DNA of 64,000 bases, from NCBI GenBank assembly GCA_030374805.1, contig JARGSG010000200.1, positions 620,001-684,000 of the forward strand, written 5' to 3'. The notes under the pieces were generated by a model. It made no database searches. It was not told the DNA's origin and worked only from the letters and a program-made list of their open reading frames with translations. The DNA is from Gracilaria gracilis. Its lineage: Eukaryota; Rhodophyta; Florideophyceae; Gracilariales; Gracilariaceae. Positions 11,035 to 21,381 of this stretch are shown in pieces. The stretch's first letter is position 1. Every line of letters begins with the position of its first letter. The translations under genes were made by a program, and so were the position numbers.

Positions 11035-11625
11035 CTTTCGCCTAGATTCGGAGTAACTAAGAAGTTGGTCAAAACAATTGGAAAACAGTGCAGTGTAACA
11101 TAATATAACAAAATCTTAGAACAGGTACCAAATAATTTTGTAAACATTATAAACCAAATTATCTAAAATCAGCATGGGAAAATATTCAAAAAATTACAGC
11201 GAAGGCAATCGAGGCTCAACTACTCCTGCGTTTAGGTGAAGACGAAGATATACAGGAAAAAACTTCATCTTTTACTGAGATGATGGTCACTAGCGCACGC
11301 AATCTTGCAGTGCACGCTCCGCTGCCGAGGTGCGTATTTTGGGGACCTATTATTCAAAAACTTGCTTCTTATTCTACAAAAACCGCGGTAGTTGCTTTAC
11401 GAAAAGAATCTCTGCGACTCAAATATTTTTTGAGGAAATTTTTTAGTTTAATACTAATAAAGTTCTTAAAAAACAACACTTGCACCATTTTGCTGAGGCA
11501 TATGGTTTTCGCGAAATCACTCAATATTTAGGATACTTCTTCTTCTTTGACCTTTTATCAAGTAAGTAGTTAAGAGACCTAGGGCGTAGATTCTCCGCCG
11601 GCCCGCCCATGCGATGGCCATGGTA
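11035..11625. other. Unassigned sequence with a possible coding remnant
   Basis: A plus-strand frame from about 11170 to 11530 reads ITAKAIEAQLLLRLGED and VTSARNLAVHAPLP, which looks protein-like, but I recognise no family. It lies between the MULE right TIR and the pogo-like element. Confidence 0.35.
11584..11603 (-). repeat. Second inverted match to the MULE terminus
   Basis: The reverse complement reads GGCCGGCGGAGAATCTACGC, identical to 4058-4077 at the MULE left end. Either the element really ends here, or this is the end of another family member. GGCCGGC is nearly palindromic, so target duplication cannot be judged. Confidence 0.7.
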
Positions 11626-11859
11626 CAGGTGAACACTGTGATTAGTGTGGCTCACACTATTTTGGTGAGGCTGATTTTGGACACCCTCAAAAGAATTAGT
11701 GTGGGCTACACTATTTCGAAACCCCCACTAATAACGTTACGGATTTAATAGTGTGGCCCAAACTAATTACCACTCACCGAATTAGTGTGGGTGTCTGGCA
11801 GTACGAGATTGCGACATTATCAATTTTTTCCGACGGAAAGACCCTCAAAGTTCTCGCGA

Positions 11860-12720
11860 TACTTCCGCACAATTCGTTGCAACTCAGGAAACAATTGACG
11901 CTCCTTCCACTGCCCGTTAAGATTCAGGGCCGTACCGCAGCGGTTGATTACCTTCCTAGCGTACGTAACCCCATCACTGTCGCGTTGCGCGCTTACGGTT
12001 TGCACAGACTGTGCTCCTAGCTTCAAGAAATAACGTTTCCCAGGGTTTGTAAATTTGCCTGATGACCTTAACGCATCCGAACATAGCCTCTTCTCTAACA
12101 GACCCATCTTATGCTTGTCCCGCTCCGCGCTCCAATTTGTCTTGAGCTTCTGAAATACGAAGCTGTCGGCAGGTTGCCCCCAAGTGTGTCGCATTACAGG
12201 GAAAGAAGCGTATCTCCGTGTTGCTCTCTGCGAGCGCCTGATGAACCTCCTCGTTCAGAGCGTGCGTATTGACATTGTCAATGTAGAGGACCCGCTTTCT
12301 TCCATTCGGTAACCGAGTGAAACCCCTTTTCACTCGTAGCCACTGCAGAAACAGCCGGTTATCCATCCAGGCTTTCGGTCATGTGCGGTGCACGACACCC
12401 GGCATGTCCTCCGGTAGCCCACGGATGGGGTAATTTTTAACCGCATTCTTAAATATGAGCATCGGAGTTTCGAGTCGCACGTTGGTTTCCCCGGCTATTA
12501 GCACCATCATGGTTATACGTCGTCGCCAGAAACCAAATCCGCATAGCGAACGTTTTTATCGCCCACTAGCGCTAACGTTTTGTGGTTGTCCATGTTCATA
12601 CAAAAGTCAGTTTCGTCTGCGTTTTATACATGTTCTTCCCGGAGGCCATTGGATTGAAAGTCCCGCGCAAGTTGTCCGTAGTAAAAGGCCACCTTTCGCT
12701 TAATCTGTCCTTGCTTAGCT
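11860..12720 (-). pseudogene. pogo-like transposase (DDE_1), decayed
   Basis: Read on the minus strand across several frames. The first catalytic Asp is in NADETDFCMNMDN (about 12600-12620). Next comes PMLIFKNAVKNYPIRG and KAWMDNRLFLQWL, then the second Asp in LYIDNVNTH (about 12280). The third acidic position is in QPADSFVFQKLK, followed by basic NWSAERDKHKM (about 12100-12180). This is the D-D-D order of pogo/jerky/CENP-B-type DDE_1 proteins. The DNA-binding N-terminus is not visible. Several frameshifts and stops make it a pseudogene. Confidence 0.85.
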
Positions 12721-12799
12721 GGGGAAACCATTAACTTCCCGCACTGGTAACTGTAGAGCAATTGCCCTTGGCAGGGACTGAGGGGGATGCCACTCATAT

Positions 12800-13640
12800 A
12801 TCCGTTGTTATTTTCGGCTGAACTTCCTACTATTATGAAGTCTATTTGCCTATTTGGCCCGGATTAGGGATCCGCCTATGAAGGGTAGGATTGGCGCGAC
12901 ACGTGTGTGCCCGCGCCCAATTACCAGATGCGCCGTTACAAGTGTGCCACGGAGGTACACGTGGGTAGTGTTGGCCGGCGTGCCGGGTACTTAGATATTT
13001 TAGTGATATTTGTCAGCCGTATATAAGTGGCGGCACTTGCCGCCACTGTACGGGAAGTAAACCTCAAGGAGGCCTTGGCTCTAGCTTGAGTTCCGCTTGC
13101 GCACGGTCTTTTGCCCCATTCCCGGGGAATACCGCCGCTTATCCGGACAAGTTATCCACCTCCGTCACCGAGAAGCACCGATCCGCCGTTACGGCTTCTT
13201 ATTTATCATTCTTCCATACACTCTTTCTGTTTTCCCGTCTTACGGGCTCGTTACACTTCGCACTGTTGTACAGGTGTGCCCCTTTTTGTATCGGGATTAT
13301 TCCCAACTCTCACGAGTCTGTGCTCCGCAGTGCGGTTCATTTTGCTACCTTCTATCTCGTCCCTTTTGCTACGGGATACGCCACACCCAGTGGAATCCAT
13401 CCTGTTGGCACCCCGATTGCCACCCCCAAACTCCGTCTGTAAGTCAGGAAGAGGCTGCCTGGAAGTACGCCCGGCACGTGTCGGCCTCATCGGAGGGTTC
13501 TGCCACTGCTCTGACCCAATAAAGAGCAAGGCTGAACACCTTGGGTGCGTAGCCGCTGGCGCGGTTTGTGTTCTTTCCTTCCGTTCTCGGCTTTGCTCCA
13601 CAGTAACGGCTCATAAAGCTGTATATTGCCATGAAAGATT
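12800..13640 (+). repeat. LTR-like sequence inside the pogo element
   Basis: This stretch resembles part of the Gypsy2 5' LTR (about 30500-30600). Both have a CGCCGCC hairpin-like region, an AGTAAA...CC block, the phrase TTGGCTCTAG, then a pyrimidine-rich segment. I see no clear TG...CA ends or target duplication, so a solo or fragmentary LTR of a relative is a tentative reading. Open frames at 13111-13881 look non-coding. Confidence 0.4.
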
Positions 13641-14442
13641 GAATGCAACTCGGGGCTACAAGGTCTTATATGGGCGTGCCATTGCACTGGTCAACAGTAT
13701 TCACGGTATACAATGCACTCTTGTTTCCCTGTATGAAATGGAGCACAGGACGGCGCAATACCTGAGTATTGAACTTCGTGCCGGCTTTTTTTTGCGGTTG
13801 AATTCGTTGTATAAGTCGGTCTATAAAGCTGCTACCTATGGCGTCACACGGCACTCTTCTCCACCTTGTGTCTTGCAGTAGTGGCGCTTTAGTCCTGTTT
13901 TTGTATGCTTAACAAACTAATACCGTAGTGTTTTGGCTGCTCTACTGTGTCGTTCTAGAATTGCTTTGCGTTGTTTCCAATACCTGCGTGCGCGCTGTAA
14001 GTTAGTTCTGAAAATGCTGTGAACGAGTTCCAAGAATTTTAACACTGTCTTTGACGCAATATGAATACGGGTTTTTTTTGCTGCTTTGTTTATCATCTTT
14101 TTTGCTATGTGGGTTTTATGGGTGTTGGTCAGCATCATTTGCACTATTCGCTTGTAATTTCAATCGGATTTGAGGTTGGGTGAAAATTGTTGCCCAGTTG
14201 ATGTGGTCTCTGTAGATGGAAATTCGTTTGTGGGCGTTGCAGCGGTGTTTTTGGTGCTTGCATTGGGCTGCATTTGAGCAAATGACGATAATAAAGGATA
14301 GGCAAAGAGAGACATGATAGAAAGAGTTGTCAGGGGAAACGGCTGTTGGAGAATGCCAGTGGCTACAGGGATCTGAATCTTTGTATTTCATGCCCAAACT
14401 GTTCAAATCTGTTGCAAACCCACACTAATTAAGTTTGTGATC
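13641..14442. other. No gene recognised
   Basis: Right part of the pogo-like element. Only short overlapping open frames without motifs on either strand. Confidence 0.4.
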
Positions 14443-14536
14443 GGTACAGGTGAACGTGAATTAGTGTGGGCCACACTACCTATAGCGTTGCCACACTATT
14501 TTTCCACCCACACTAATCACAGTGTTCACCTGTACC
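14443..14536. mobile_element. Short MITE-like unit nested at the pogo right end
   Basis: A second copy of the pogo terminus (GGTACAGGTGAAC) begins at 14443 and faces the right terminus (GTTCACCTGTACC) ending at 14536. The roughly 90-bp unit has TA just inside each GG/CC and is filled with AGTGTGG-type repeats. It could be a MITE mobilised by the same transposase, or a rearranged end. Confidence 0.65.
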
Positions 14537-15090
14537 GTTGTACACAGCGTGAGCCAGTTTAAATTTGGGTACGCTCGTAGACGCGTCAGATGTCGAAAAT
14601 GTGTATATTGTGACGCGTGTACACGCGCCTCGCCTCGTACAGCTGTACGCATTGCTGCACCACGATCGGATTGGGCGACCGTGCGAGCAAGATGATGCCG
14701 AGACGGTGCCGCTTGGCGTATGATATCGGTGACGACGTCGCCAAACAGCTGCAGTCGCCAACGCCATCGTCGCTCGTGTATGGCGAAACGTTCCGCATCT
14801 GGCAGAAGCGGTATTGCTAGCTGTACATTGCTGTGGAGTCACAAGTCCTGTTTCACAGAAACAGTAAGCCTAATATGGATGCAGGCAGATAAATTCGCCC
14901 TACCCGTGCTCTCTCGTGTGCGATAGAAATGAATTGCTGTATTCATGACATCTCCTCTGAGAGGAGTGACGAAGCTATCGCCGGGGTTTATTATTGAAGT
15001 CTTGGGAATTCATGTGTGTCATATATCAAATGGAACGATACATGGTCTCAACGTAGATCAAAGGGTATAACGTCGGTCTTGGTCATATAC
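14537..15090. other. Unassigned, weak coding remnants
   Basis: Short frames at 14586-14842 (both strands) have no recognisable motif. The plus frame ending GETFRIWQKRYC could be the tail of a lost gene. Nothing else is seen. Confidence 0.3.
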
Positions 15091-15810
15091 CTAAGACCAA
15101 TCAAGCTCTTTGAATTTGGTGCGGGCAGAAGCACTATTGCTGCTGGGGTTGTTAATATAAACACCAGCCTTGAAGTAACAAGTTGGATACTGCTTCCAGA
15201 ATGCCATACTTGCCTCATTGAGCACACGGGAACCACCAATCCAAACGCTCACTTTGCTATTTTTTACCCGAATCTTGTAGCTCTTGGTACCCGTGTGACG
15301 TTGAGCGAGAAACTTCTTGTTGACATCGTTACTTCCAAGTCCATCCCTCAGGTTGGAGATAATGCAATCCGAGTAGGTCTTCCCGTTCTCTTTGTAGCTC
15401 TTCCGCCAGCTGATTCGCAATGCCGGCTTAGAAGCACCAGAATGCACTTGCAGAAAGGTAATCTCGTTCATGTCAGACACAGGCTTTGGCAACGCGATTT
15501 CGGCGTGAAGCGTATTGGACGACTCGACAGACCAAGCCGCCTTGTCACCGTTGGTCTTCATTTCACGGAGCTCGGAGCGCTTTGAAGCACCTTTCATCTG
15601 GAACTGCATGTACGTGCCCCCCTGCAGGTGAAAATATGAGGACGAATAGCCAAAAAGGTTGGAGGCGGCAGTGCTTGAATCCGGGGCTTGCAGCTTTGCT
15701 CTTGCCAGCACCGGGTGGAACTTGGCTTTGGTGGACGGCGCCGTATAGGCCAGAACCTCAGGCAAGCACAGGGAACACACGGCACAAAGCAGCACGAAAA
15801 GTGGTTGCAT
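15091..15810 (-). CDS. Secreted polysaccharide lyase family 7 (alginate-lyase-like)
   Basis: 239 residues in a single exon, starting at the ATG of a typical signal peptide (about 21 residues, QPLFVLLCAVCSLCLPEVLAY). Three PL7 signatures occur in order: RSELRE (about residue 78-83; normally R-S/T-E-L-R), LQVHS with the QVH catalytic pair (about 120), and YFKAGVYINN near the C-terminus with the catalytic Tyr (normally YFKAGNY). The length suits a one-domain PL7 enzyme. The family cleaves uronate-containing polysaccharides by beta-elimination in the extracellular space or cell wall. A PL7 alginate lyase has been described from the red alga Pyropia, although red algae do not build alginate walls; the true substrate here is unknown. 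The gene looks intact. Confidence 0.88.
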   Translation of the reverse strand: MQPLFVLLCAVCSLCLPEVLAYTAPSTKAKFHPVLARAKLQAPDSSTAASNLFGYSSSYFHLQGGTYMQFQMKGASKRSELREMKTNGDKAAWSVESSNTLHAEIALPKPVSDMNEITFLQVHSGASKPALRISWRKSYKENGKTYSDCIISNLRDGLGSNDVNKKFLAQRHTGTKSYKIRVKNSKVSVWIGGSRVLNEASMAFWKQYPTCYFKAGVYINNPSSNSASARTKFKELDWS

Positions 15811-15961
15811 TCTGGATACTGCTCAACCGGCGAATTCTTCTCGCCTGAATCAAAACGGATGCTTCTGGGCGGGTCGATGTGCGGAGTGAGCAAGAAGGGA
15901 ATGTGCCGAGTGTGCACTTTGTGGACAGCGGAAATGATGAGCTTCGGTTCGACCGTCCGCA

Positions 15962-15968
15962 TTAAATA
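15962..15968 (-). promoter_or_regulatory. TATA-like box of the PL7 gene
   Basis: TATTTAA on the minus strand, about 150 bp before the ATG. The decamer CACTATTTAA is shared exactly with the candidate promoter at 26143-26149. Confidence 0.45.
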
Positions 15969-16162
15969 GTGCTAGACAAGAGTCATGGCTCGGGCGCCGA
16001 GCCAAGCGTGGCGTTAAAAACGTACGGGGCCTGGGCGAGATTGTTCATATTGGTGCAAGAGGCATGACTCAGTGTGACAACCTGGCGGTCTATGGTTATC
16101 ACACTGCGGCCGTGGGATTCTGGCTCACTTGAATACTCTTTTCCAAATATAATTCCCAGCAT

Positions 16163-16317
16163 CACGTGAAGTGATATAGAAACCCGCCTCCCCAGGCTGT
16201 CTCTATATCAGCATGCAATAGAATGCCGTTGAAAGCGCATTGCATGACGATATTTTCTAAAAATCGTGAAAGAGCAACTGTCTGGGGAGGCGGTTTGCAC
16301 TATATCAGAGTCACGTG
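16163..16317. repeat. MITE-like hairpin with 38-41-bp arms
   Basis: Left arm 16163-16200 and right arm 16277-16317 are imperfect inverted copies. Shared parts are CACGTGA, GATATAG and CCGCCTCCCCAG. The short flanks CAGCAT and CAGCGT may be a mutated target duplication. It contains no ORF. Confidence 0.65.
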
Positions 16318-16711
16318 CAGCGTCCGATAAGTGTGAGTTGTTTCGAAAACCGAGTGCCTGTTTTTTGCACGAGGTTTTTGGATATAACAGGACTTTTCGT
16401 CCGTCAATTCTGAATATCTCCGACTAGGAGATAAGCAGAGTTTGGAAGATGGCAACAAACGTTTGTAATGTTATCCATCAGAAACCTTACTAATAACGTT
16501 TTCCTCTAATTGATGTCTCGTCGAAACTTGATTTTTGCCCAGAGAGCAAGAGCCCCGATTTCTTCACTCGCGCATTGAAATTATGCTTGCTGCCGCTCAA
16601 CATGACTTGCGCCAGACAAATACTCCGAACTTGAAACGCGCGCCGTGGGTAGAGAGACTGTTGGCAAACGCAAGGCTCCTTTGAGGGTTTCAACCGCAAG
16701 GAGACGCCGGC

Positions 16712-16830
16712 AAAGTGGGGAGAGATCCAGTTTAGTCTAAAGCGTTAATTAGATCATCCTTTCGCTCACTTTCGTTCAAATAGATCTACTTCGTTTTTCA
16801 AAATCTTAGTGCATCTACTTCGAGATACCG
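16712..16830 (+). repeat. Dispersed direct repeat, copy 1 (downstream of Argonaute)
   Basis: Diverged direct match to 20942-21070. The best core is GATCATCCTTTCGCTCAC followed by TCGTTCAAATA. The two copies bracket the Argonaute gene. Confidence 0.65.
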
Positions 16831-17055
16831 CGCATATGCGAATATCCAGAGCAACTGCGCCATTCTTGGTGTTATCACTGGGATTGAACGACTCTAGAAA
16901 TGCGCATTTTAAATAGTCTGATACATAAGGGTTATCAACTGGCACGAGAGTGCGATATGAGCCCGAGGGAGTGTTATTTTCCCGAGGCGGAGCCGAGGGA
17001 TAATAACCATCCCGATGGCAGTAACGGAAATCTTACGCTGCGCACGAAAGAGAAG

Positions 17056-17095
17056 ATATCGATATTTTCCCTCACTTGCGGGAAAATATCGATAT
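17056..17095. repeat. Perfect 16-bp hairpin
   Basis: ATATCGATATTTTCCC (17056-17071) and its exact reverse complement (17080-17095) are separated by 8 bp. It lies between the PL7 and Argonaute genes, 3' of Argonaute. It could be a terminator-like or MITE-end structure. Confidence 0.7.
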
Positions 17096-17489
17096 GTTCC
17101 CGTCCGTAAAGATAATTCCCTGAGAACCAGGCGACAAATTAAATATTTTTCTAGCTTGGCGAAGCCTGCGCATTGGCGCCTGTAATCTTATTTTTACCTA
17201 GAACTCCCTCTTACGAAGGTGACTACGAGACGCTGAACTGCTAGGACGGATAAGCATTCGGGTGAGGATCCATGCGCTTTTCTTTTTTGTCAATGTATAT
17301 ATGATAGGTCTCTCTCTCTTCTCTCAAGAAACACCTTCCATCAAACGCGTGATGCACATACGTATCTTTCAACCTCTTACTTATCACCACCAAGTATACT
17401 TCTTAGCACCAGTAAAGACTACTATTTTTTTGCTATTGATCAATACAATTCCCACATGAAACACCCAAAACTTCTCGAGAAAATCTCAC

Positions 17490-20087
17490 CTATATAAAGT
17501 AGAGATGACCTTTAAGTAAGCCGTGAGCGTTTGGTATCGCTGGAATACTACTTCCGCCAGAGCTCCCGGAAGCAGTATCGGATGTTTTGTCTTCAATGTA
17601 GGCTCGCCCTCTGAACGCCAAAAGATGCGCGTAATACGCGCTGTGCACCATAGAAACAGGTCGATTGCATCTACTAAACGAGTGGGACAGACGGTAAATG
17701 TATCCATACAACGCATCTGGCGGTATGTTGTTCTCATCAATAAGTACAGTGTACTTTGACGGCTTGCAAGTGCCTTGAATTCCAGCATGTGAATTCAAGT
17801 AAAAGTCGTAATACGACTTACTTGTGATGCCTGTATCCACAACAGTTCCGGGAGGAACGTTTCCAGACCTGTCCCCAGCTCCCTTCGAAGCAGGGAAGAA
17901 CCTTGTGTGGTGGCGCTTGGTTACAATCATATACGTGATTGACGGACGCATCTTGTCACTAATTTCCTTACAAGCTTTGCGGATCGCTTCAACTTCACGT
18001 TGCATCACGTCTTCAAACTGGCCTTCTGACACACCATCTCGGAACATAATGATACTGTACGCATGGAACTTTCTCTGAAACTGATGGTACCACACAGCAT
18101 ACACTTCCTTGAACATTTCTCCAATCTCCGTTATCGTTTCCTGTCCGCCCTCCTGTGAACGGATCGCAGAAGCAAACTGCAGCCCTTCACGGTCTCGGGA
18201 ACCAACCAAGGCCGCGACACTCAGTCCTTGGGCCCCCGGTGATGGATGAGAAACATCAGCACCAAGAATGATATGGGGGATGTTTAGGAAGTTCACATCA
18301 GGGATTCGATTGCCCTGACTTTCTCCATAGGAGGCCACACCGCCGTTATGGCCACCAAGTTTCGCATTTATCTTAAGCACAACATTGTCGCAGTACATAT
18401 CTCGTCCTCTTGACCTTGAACCACAGTGTTTCGATAAGCAGACCTGAGTCGCGATGCCTAGATTAAGGTCTCCCTCTCGCTTAATCGCGTTGTAAACCTT
18501 GGAGTCCTGCCTTTCCTTAATCACGATGAGGAGCTGAAGACACGGATTCTTCATGAAGAGCGTTTTGTCTCTGCTGAATTCAAGGGCAATTTCTCGCATT
18601 TTTTGTTCTATATGTTGCTCATCACAGAGGTAAACCTTTGGATTCTTCATGTACATCTTCAAACCGGCTCTGTTCATCGCTGAAATGAGATCTCTGATAA
18701 ACTGCTCAACCTCATTTTGGCTGAGCCGCGATGTATTGCAAACAGCCCAAGACAAAAGTCTGGCAGGATTCATTACACCATTTTTCGCCCTCCACTGGCC
18801 ATTAAGCGGGCGAACAACGCCTTGCTGATACTTAATCGACGGAGGGGACAACACGCGAGCCTTCAAATGAATCAAATGGGGGCGAACTTCGATGCCGAAA
18901 TCTCTGCAAATCGGATGCTCATGGTACTTGAGTTCTTGAATTCTTGTGACGGCGTTCTTTCTTCTCACGAATGGTTTAGTGACTGCACTTCTGACCATCG
19001 TTTGGGTTTCATCCTGCGACAAAAGGCCAGCAACCCTCTGGTTTGGGACGATAGACAGGCACTCGATTGGTACGAACGTGTCCCTCTTCGGATTCGTTTT
19101 GACCAATGGGGCGCCACCATTCTGAAGCGCGATACCATATGTGTCTGCAAAGTACTGGGTGATCGAAATCATTTGACCATTGCAGTCGAAACAAGTTCGA
19201 TCAGCCCCTCGATTTGAGAAACCGTGCACTCGATACACAATTCCAGTGTGAACTGCTTTCACCTTGAGACCCTTGATCTTCTGTGCCACTTCATAAAGCG
19301 ACCTTGGATTGCCACACCTCAGGTCGCGATTGTTATTAGCATCTCGCAAAAGTTGTGCGAGTGGCATGCTTCCCTTATTCCAGAAAGCAGTGCAAGATTG
19401 GTCCATATTGAGTACCAAACCCAGCTCCGACAAACGCACACTTTGATAGAAGCCTTTCCATGCACTTTTAGTGATATTCCAGCGACCAAGAGCCACGCAG
19501 TCATGTGAGTTATAAAAGGATCGACCAACCTGCACATGGTCCACTGCAGCAGCCGGTGCTAAAACCACATCCAAACAGGTAATGAACTCTGTGGCCGAAG
19601 TGCCTTCCACAGCACCGGAGAATAAGTCGTTGTAGCGCAGATACTTGGCATGGTTGAGAACGATCCCAATTTCTTCTTCTTTACCGTCGCTTGTATCTGG
19701 TCTCCAGCCGTCTTTGTTCACCCTGATCGTGTACGTTCGTCCCAAGGCCATACGATTGATCTCGGTAGGTGCATAAGCGATAGAACGACCGTTGTACGCA
19801 AGGTTGCATCCGAACTCATGGGCATAGCGGTCCAGGAGCACGGCAAAGCAGTTACGATTGAATGAGATGGCCTCGGTAGCACTCACTTCTTGTTTCACGA
19901 TTGTTCCTCTCTTGGTCTTGTTTCGAAAGAGCTGTACCGCGTATTGAGAAGCTTTGAGACGAGTTGGGATAGCTAAACGGACGAAGTTGGCTTCGACATC
20001 GATGGGCGTACCTACCCGACCATGGCGTGGTCTGCTCATGGGCTTAGGTTTGATAACGACTTGCTTGGAGGAGCTGGGGCCACTCAT
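17490..20087 (-). CDS. AGO: Argonaute (eukaryotic AGO family), intact, single exon
   Basis: 865 residues, the normal size for eukaryotic Argonaute. N domain about 30-200. PAZ about 225-345 (QYFADTYGIAL, ECLSIVPNQR). MID about 430-590, with the guide 5'-end pocket region QVCLSKHC. PIWI about 595-830. All four slicer residues are present: Asp611 in ILGADVSHPSPG, Glu in IRSQEGGQE (about 646-650), Asp684 in IIMFRDGVSEGQ, and His821 in YYAHLLAFRGR. Catalytic slicing is therefore expected, guided by small RNAs in cytoplasm or nucleus. The C-terminal ~25 residues before the final segment are Ser/Gly-rich. The gene stands alone; the nearest intact neighbour is the PL7 lyase. The start follows a TATA-like box at about 60 bp. 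Confidence 0.97.
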   Translation of the reverse strand: MSGPSSSKQVVIKPKPMSRPRHGRVGTPIDVEANFVRLAIPTRLKASQYAVQLFRNKTKRGTIVKQEVSATEAISFNRNCFAVLLDRYAHEFGCNLAYNGRSIAYAPTEINRMALGRTYTIRVNKDGWRPDTSDGKEEEIGIVLNHAKYLRYNDLFSGAVEGTSATEFITCLDVVLAPAAAVDHVQVGRSFYNSHDCVALGRWNITKSAWKGFYQSVRLSELGLVLNMDQSCTAFWNKGSMPLAQLLRDANNNRDLRCGNPRSLYEVAQKIKGLKVKAVHTGIVYRVHGFSNRGADRTCFDCNGQMISITQYFADTYGIALQNGGAPLVKTNPKRDTFVPIECLSIVPNQRVAGLLSQDETQTMVRSAVTKPFVRRKNAVTRIQELKYHEHPICRDFGIEVRPHLIHLKARVLSPPSIKYQQGVVRPLNGQWRAKNGVMNPARLLSWAVCNTSRLSQNEVEQFIRDLISAMNRAGLKMYMKNPKVYLCDEQHIEQKMREIALEFSRDKTLFMKNPCLQLLIVIKERQDSKVYNAIKREGDLNLGIATQVCLSKHCGSRSRGRDMYCDNVVLKINAKLGGHNGGVASYGESQGNRIPDVNFLNIPHIILGADVSHPSPGAQGLSVAALVGSRDREGLQFASAIRSQEGGQETITEIGEMFKEVYAVWYHQFQRKFHAYSIIMFRDGVSEGQFEDVMQREVEAIRKACKEISDKMRPSITYMIVTKRHHTRFFPASKGAGDRSGNVPPGTVVDTGITSKSYYDFYLNSHAGIQGTCKPSKYTVLIDENNIPPDALYGYIYRLSHSFSRCNRPVSMVHSAYYAHLLAFRGRAYIEDKTSDTASGSSGGSSIPAIPNAHGLLKGHLYFI

Positions 20088-20146
20088 TTTTGTACGTAAT
20101 CATCTGAAGAGCGGTAAGAAGCAGTAGTGGTGTGGTTGACGCGACA

Positions 20147-20153
20147 ATTTATA
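20147..20153 (-). promoter_or_regulatory. TATA-like box of Argonaute
   Basis: TATAAAT on the minus strand about 60 bp upstream of the Argonaute ATG. Confidence 0.45.
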
Positions 20154-20941
20154 GGAGTTGTGCTGAGCAACCGGGCTTTCGAAAACGGCTGCAAAATGGT
20201 CTCCGGTGGTTTTGTTTTGCGATGAATGAAACGTATCGCGTGCGGTGTTGACAGACTTCTTGTCTACGAGAGAGTGTTGCACTCTGGAACGTTGGGCGTT
20301 CCATCAACAAAAACGTGGCGGCTGCATTGCTTTGTCCGATATTGCTGCAGCTACGCAGCACGGATGAACAAGAGCGGAGTGGAATGGGACCGAAAGCGAG
20401 ATATTGGAGAGCCATGTGGCTCGAAACAAGACGACAAGCTTCTTACGAAGAAACAAACTTTCTGTTGTCCTGAGGCGTTATCGCTCTGTCGATGATCTAA
20501 GCAGGCGCACTGTAACGATATTGTGAACGTTGTTAACTGGGACAGGATATCGAAGAGAGAAGACAAGTTTGAATCAGAGAGTTCAAATTCTTTCTTGTTG
20601 AAAATGGTTGTTGGGGTCCCACACCGGCAAATTGTCTTGAAACCTTAACTGCGCGACCAGCAACTATCTAGAATCAAAAAAATCTATTATTCATCACTAT
20701 CGCAACACTCTCGGAAGATCCTTTAGTTTTGGTAAAGCGAGAGACACAGAGCGGGTACCTACCCATAGTGCTCTGCTGCTCCGTACGGCACAACCGTACG
20801 CGTTCAGTGTGTCCGACAAGGACAGCACTACTCTCTAGGGGGGGTGAGGAGGGTACTTGAAACGAAAAGTTCGCCGCCGCCGATCGCGTGATGTGAGAGC
20901 GGAACAAAACGCAATCGAGGGCGGCGACGCTGCGGGACGAC

Positions 20942-21070
20942 GGCGAAGCGGTGGAAAATCCAGCGTAGCTAAGTAGCCACGCTGATCGCAAATTGGATCA
21001 TCCTTCCGCTCACTCTCGTTCAAATAAATCCACTTCTTCGTTCCTCGAAAATCTAACCGTTCGATACTGC
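20942..21070 (+). repeat. Dispersed direct repeat, copy 2 (upstream of Argonaute)
   Basis: Diverged direct copy of 16712-16830, sharing GGATCATCCTT, CGCTCACT and TCGTTCAAATA and a downstream AAAATCTA...TTCGA block. Confidence 0.65.
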
Positions 21071-21381
21071 GGTTCGGTTTATCGGCACACGTACGTAACT
21101 TTACAGAAATTGTATTCGACTTTCGAAGAGGCCTTTTTTGTAGAACAAACTGGAAAAGGAAGTTTTGCAATTTAAATCCAATTCAGGAGAAAATAAGAGG
21201 TTTTCAAAAATCCTTTGTGCTACCTCTTAGGAATTCATTCTCCTTTTGTTCATGTGCAAGTCTGTAAGGGTCCAGAAAATTCACGGTAATCCAAAACAAA
21301 AGCATATGATCACCTGATGGCCATTTACAGATATGGGAACGGGCTAAGGCTAGATAGATTCTATGTCTCGCTTTCCGTTTT

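Larger units (their letters stand above)
11626..14532 (-). mobile_element. pogo/Tc1-mariner-like DNA transposon
   Basis: Inverted ends CAGGTGAACACTGTG...CACAGTGTTCACCTG are each flanked by TA (11624-11625 and 14533-14534), the target duplication of the Tc1-mariner/pogo superfamily. The subterminal zones carry many copies of ATTAGTGTGG in both orientations (11640-11790, 14420-14520). A pogo-type DDE transposase remnant runs on the minus strand at 11860-12720. The rest (12800-14400) is not transposon coding sequence and includes an LTR-like block. Confidence 0.82.

Noticed and set aside
11584-11603. Certain right boundary of the MULE
   Set aside because: The terminus matches the left end exactly, but the 245-bp TIR ends at 11034 and GGCCGGC is palindromic, so the boundary stays undecided.
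13111-13881. 256-residue plus frame inside the pogo-like element
   Set aside because: It overlaps other open frames of similar length in LTR-like sequence and has no recognisable domain.
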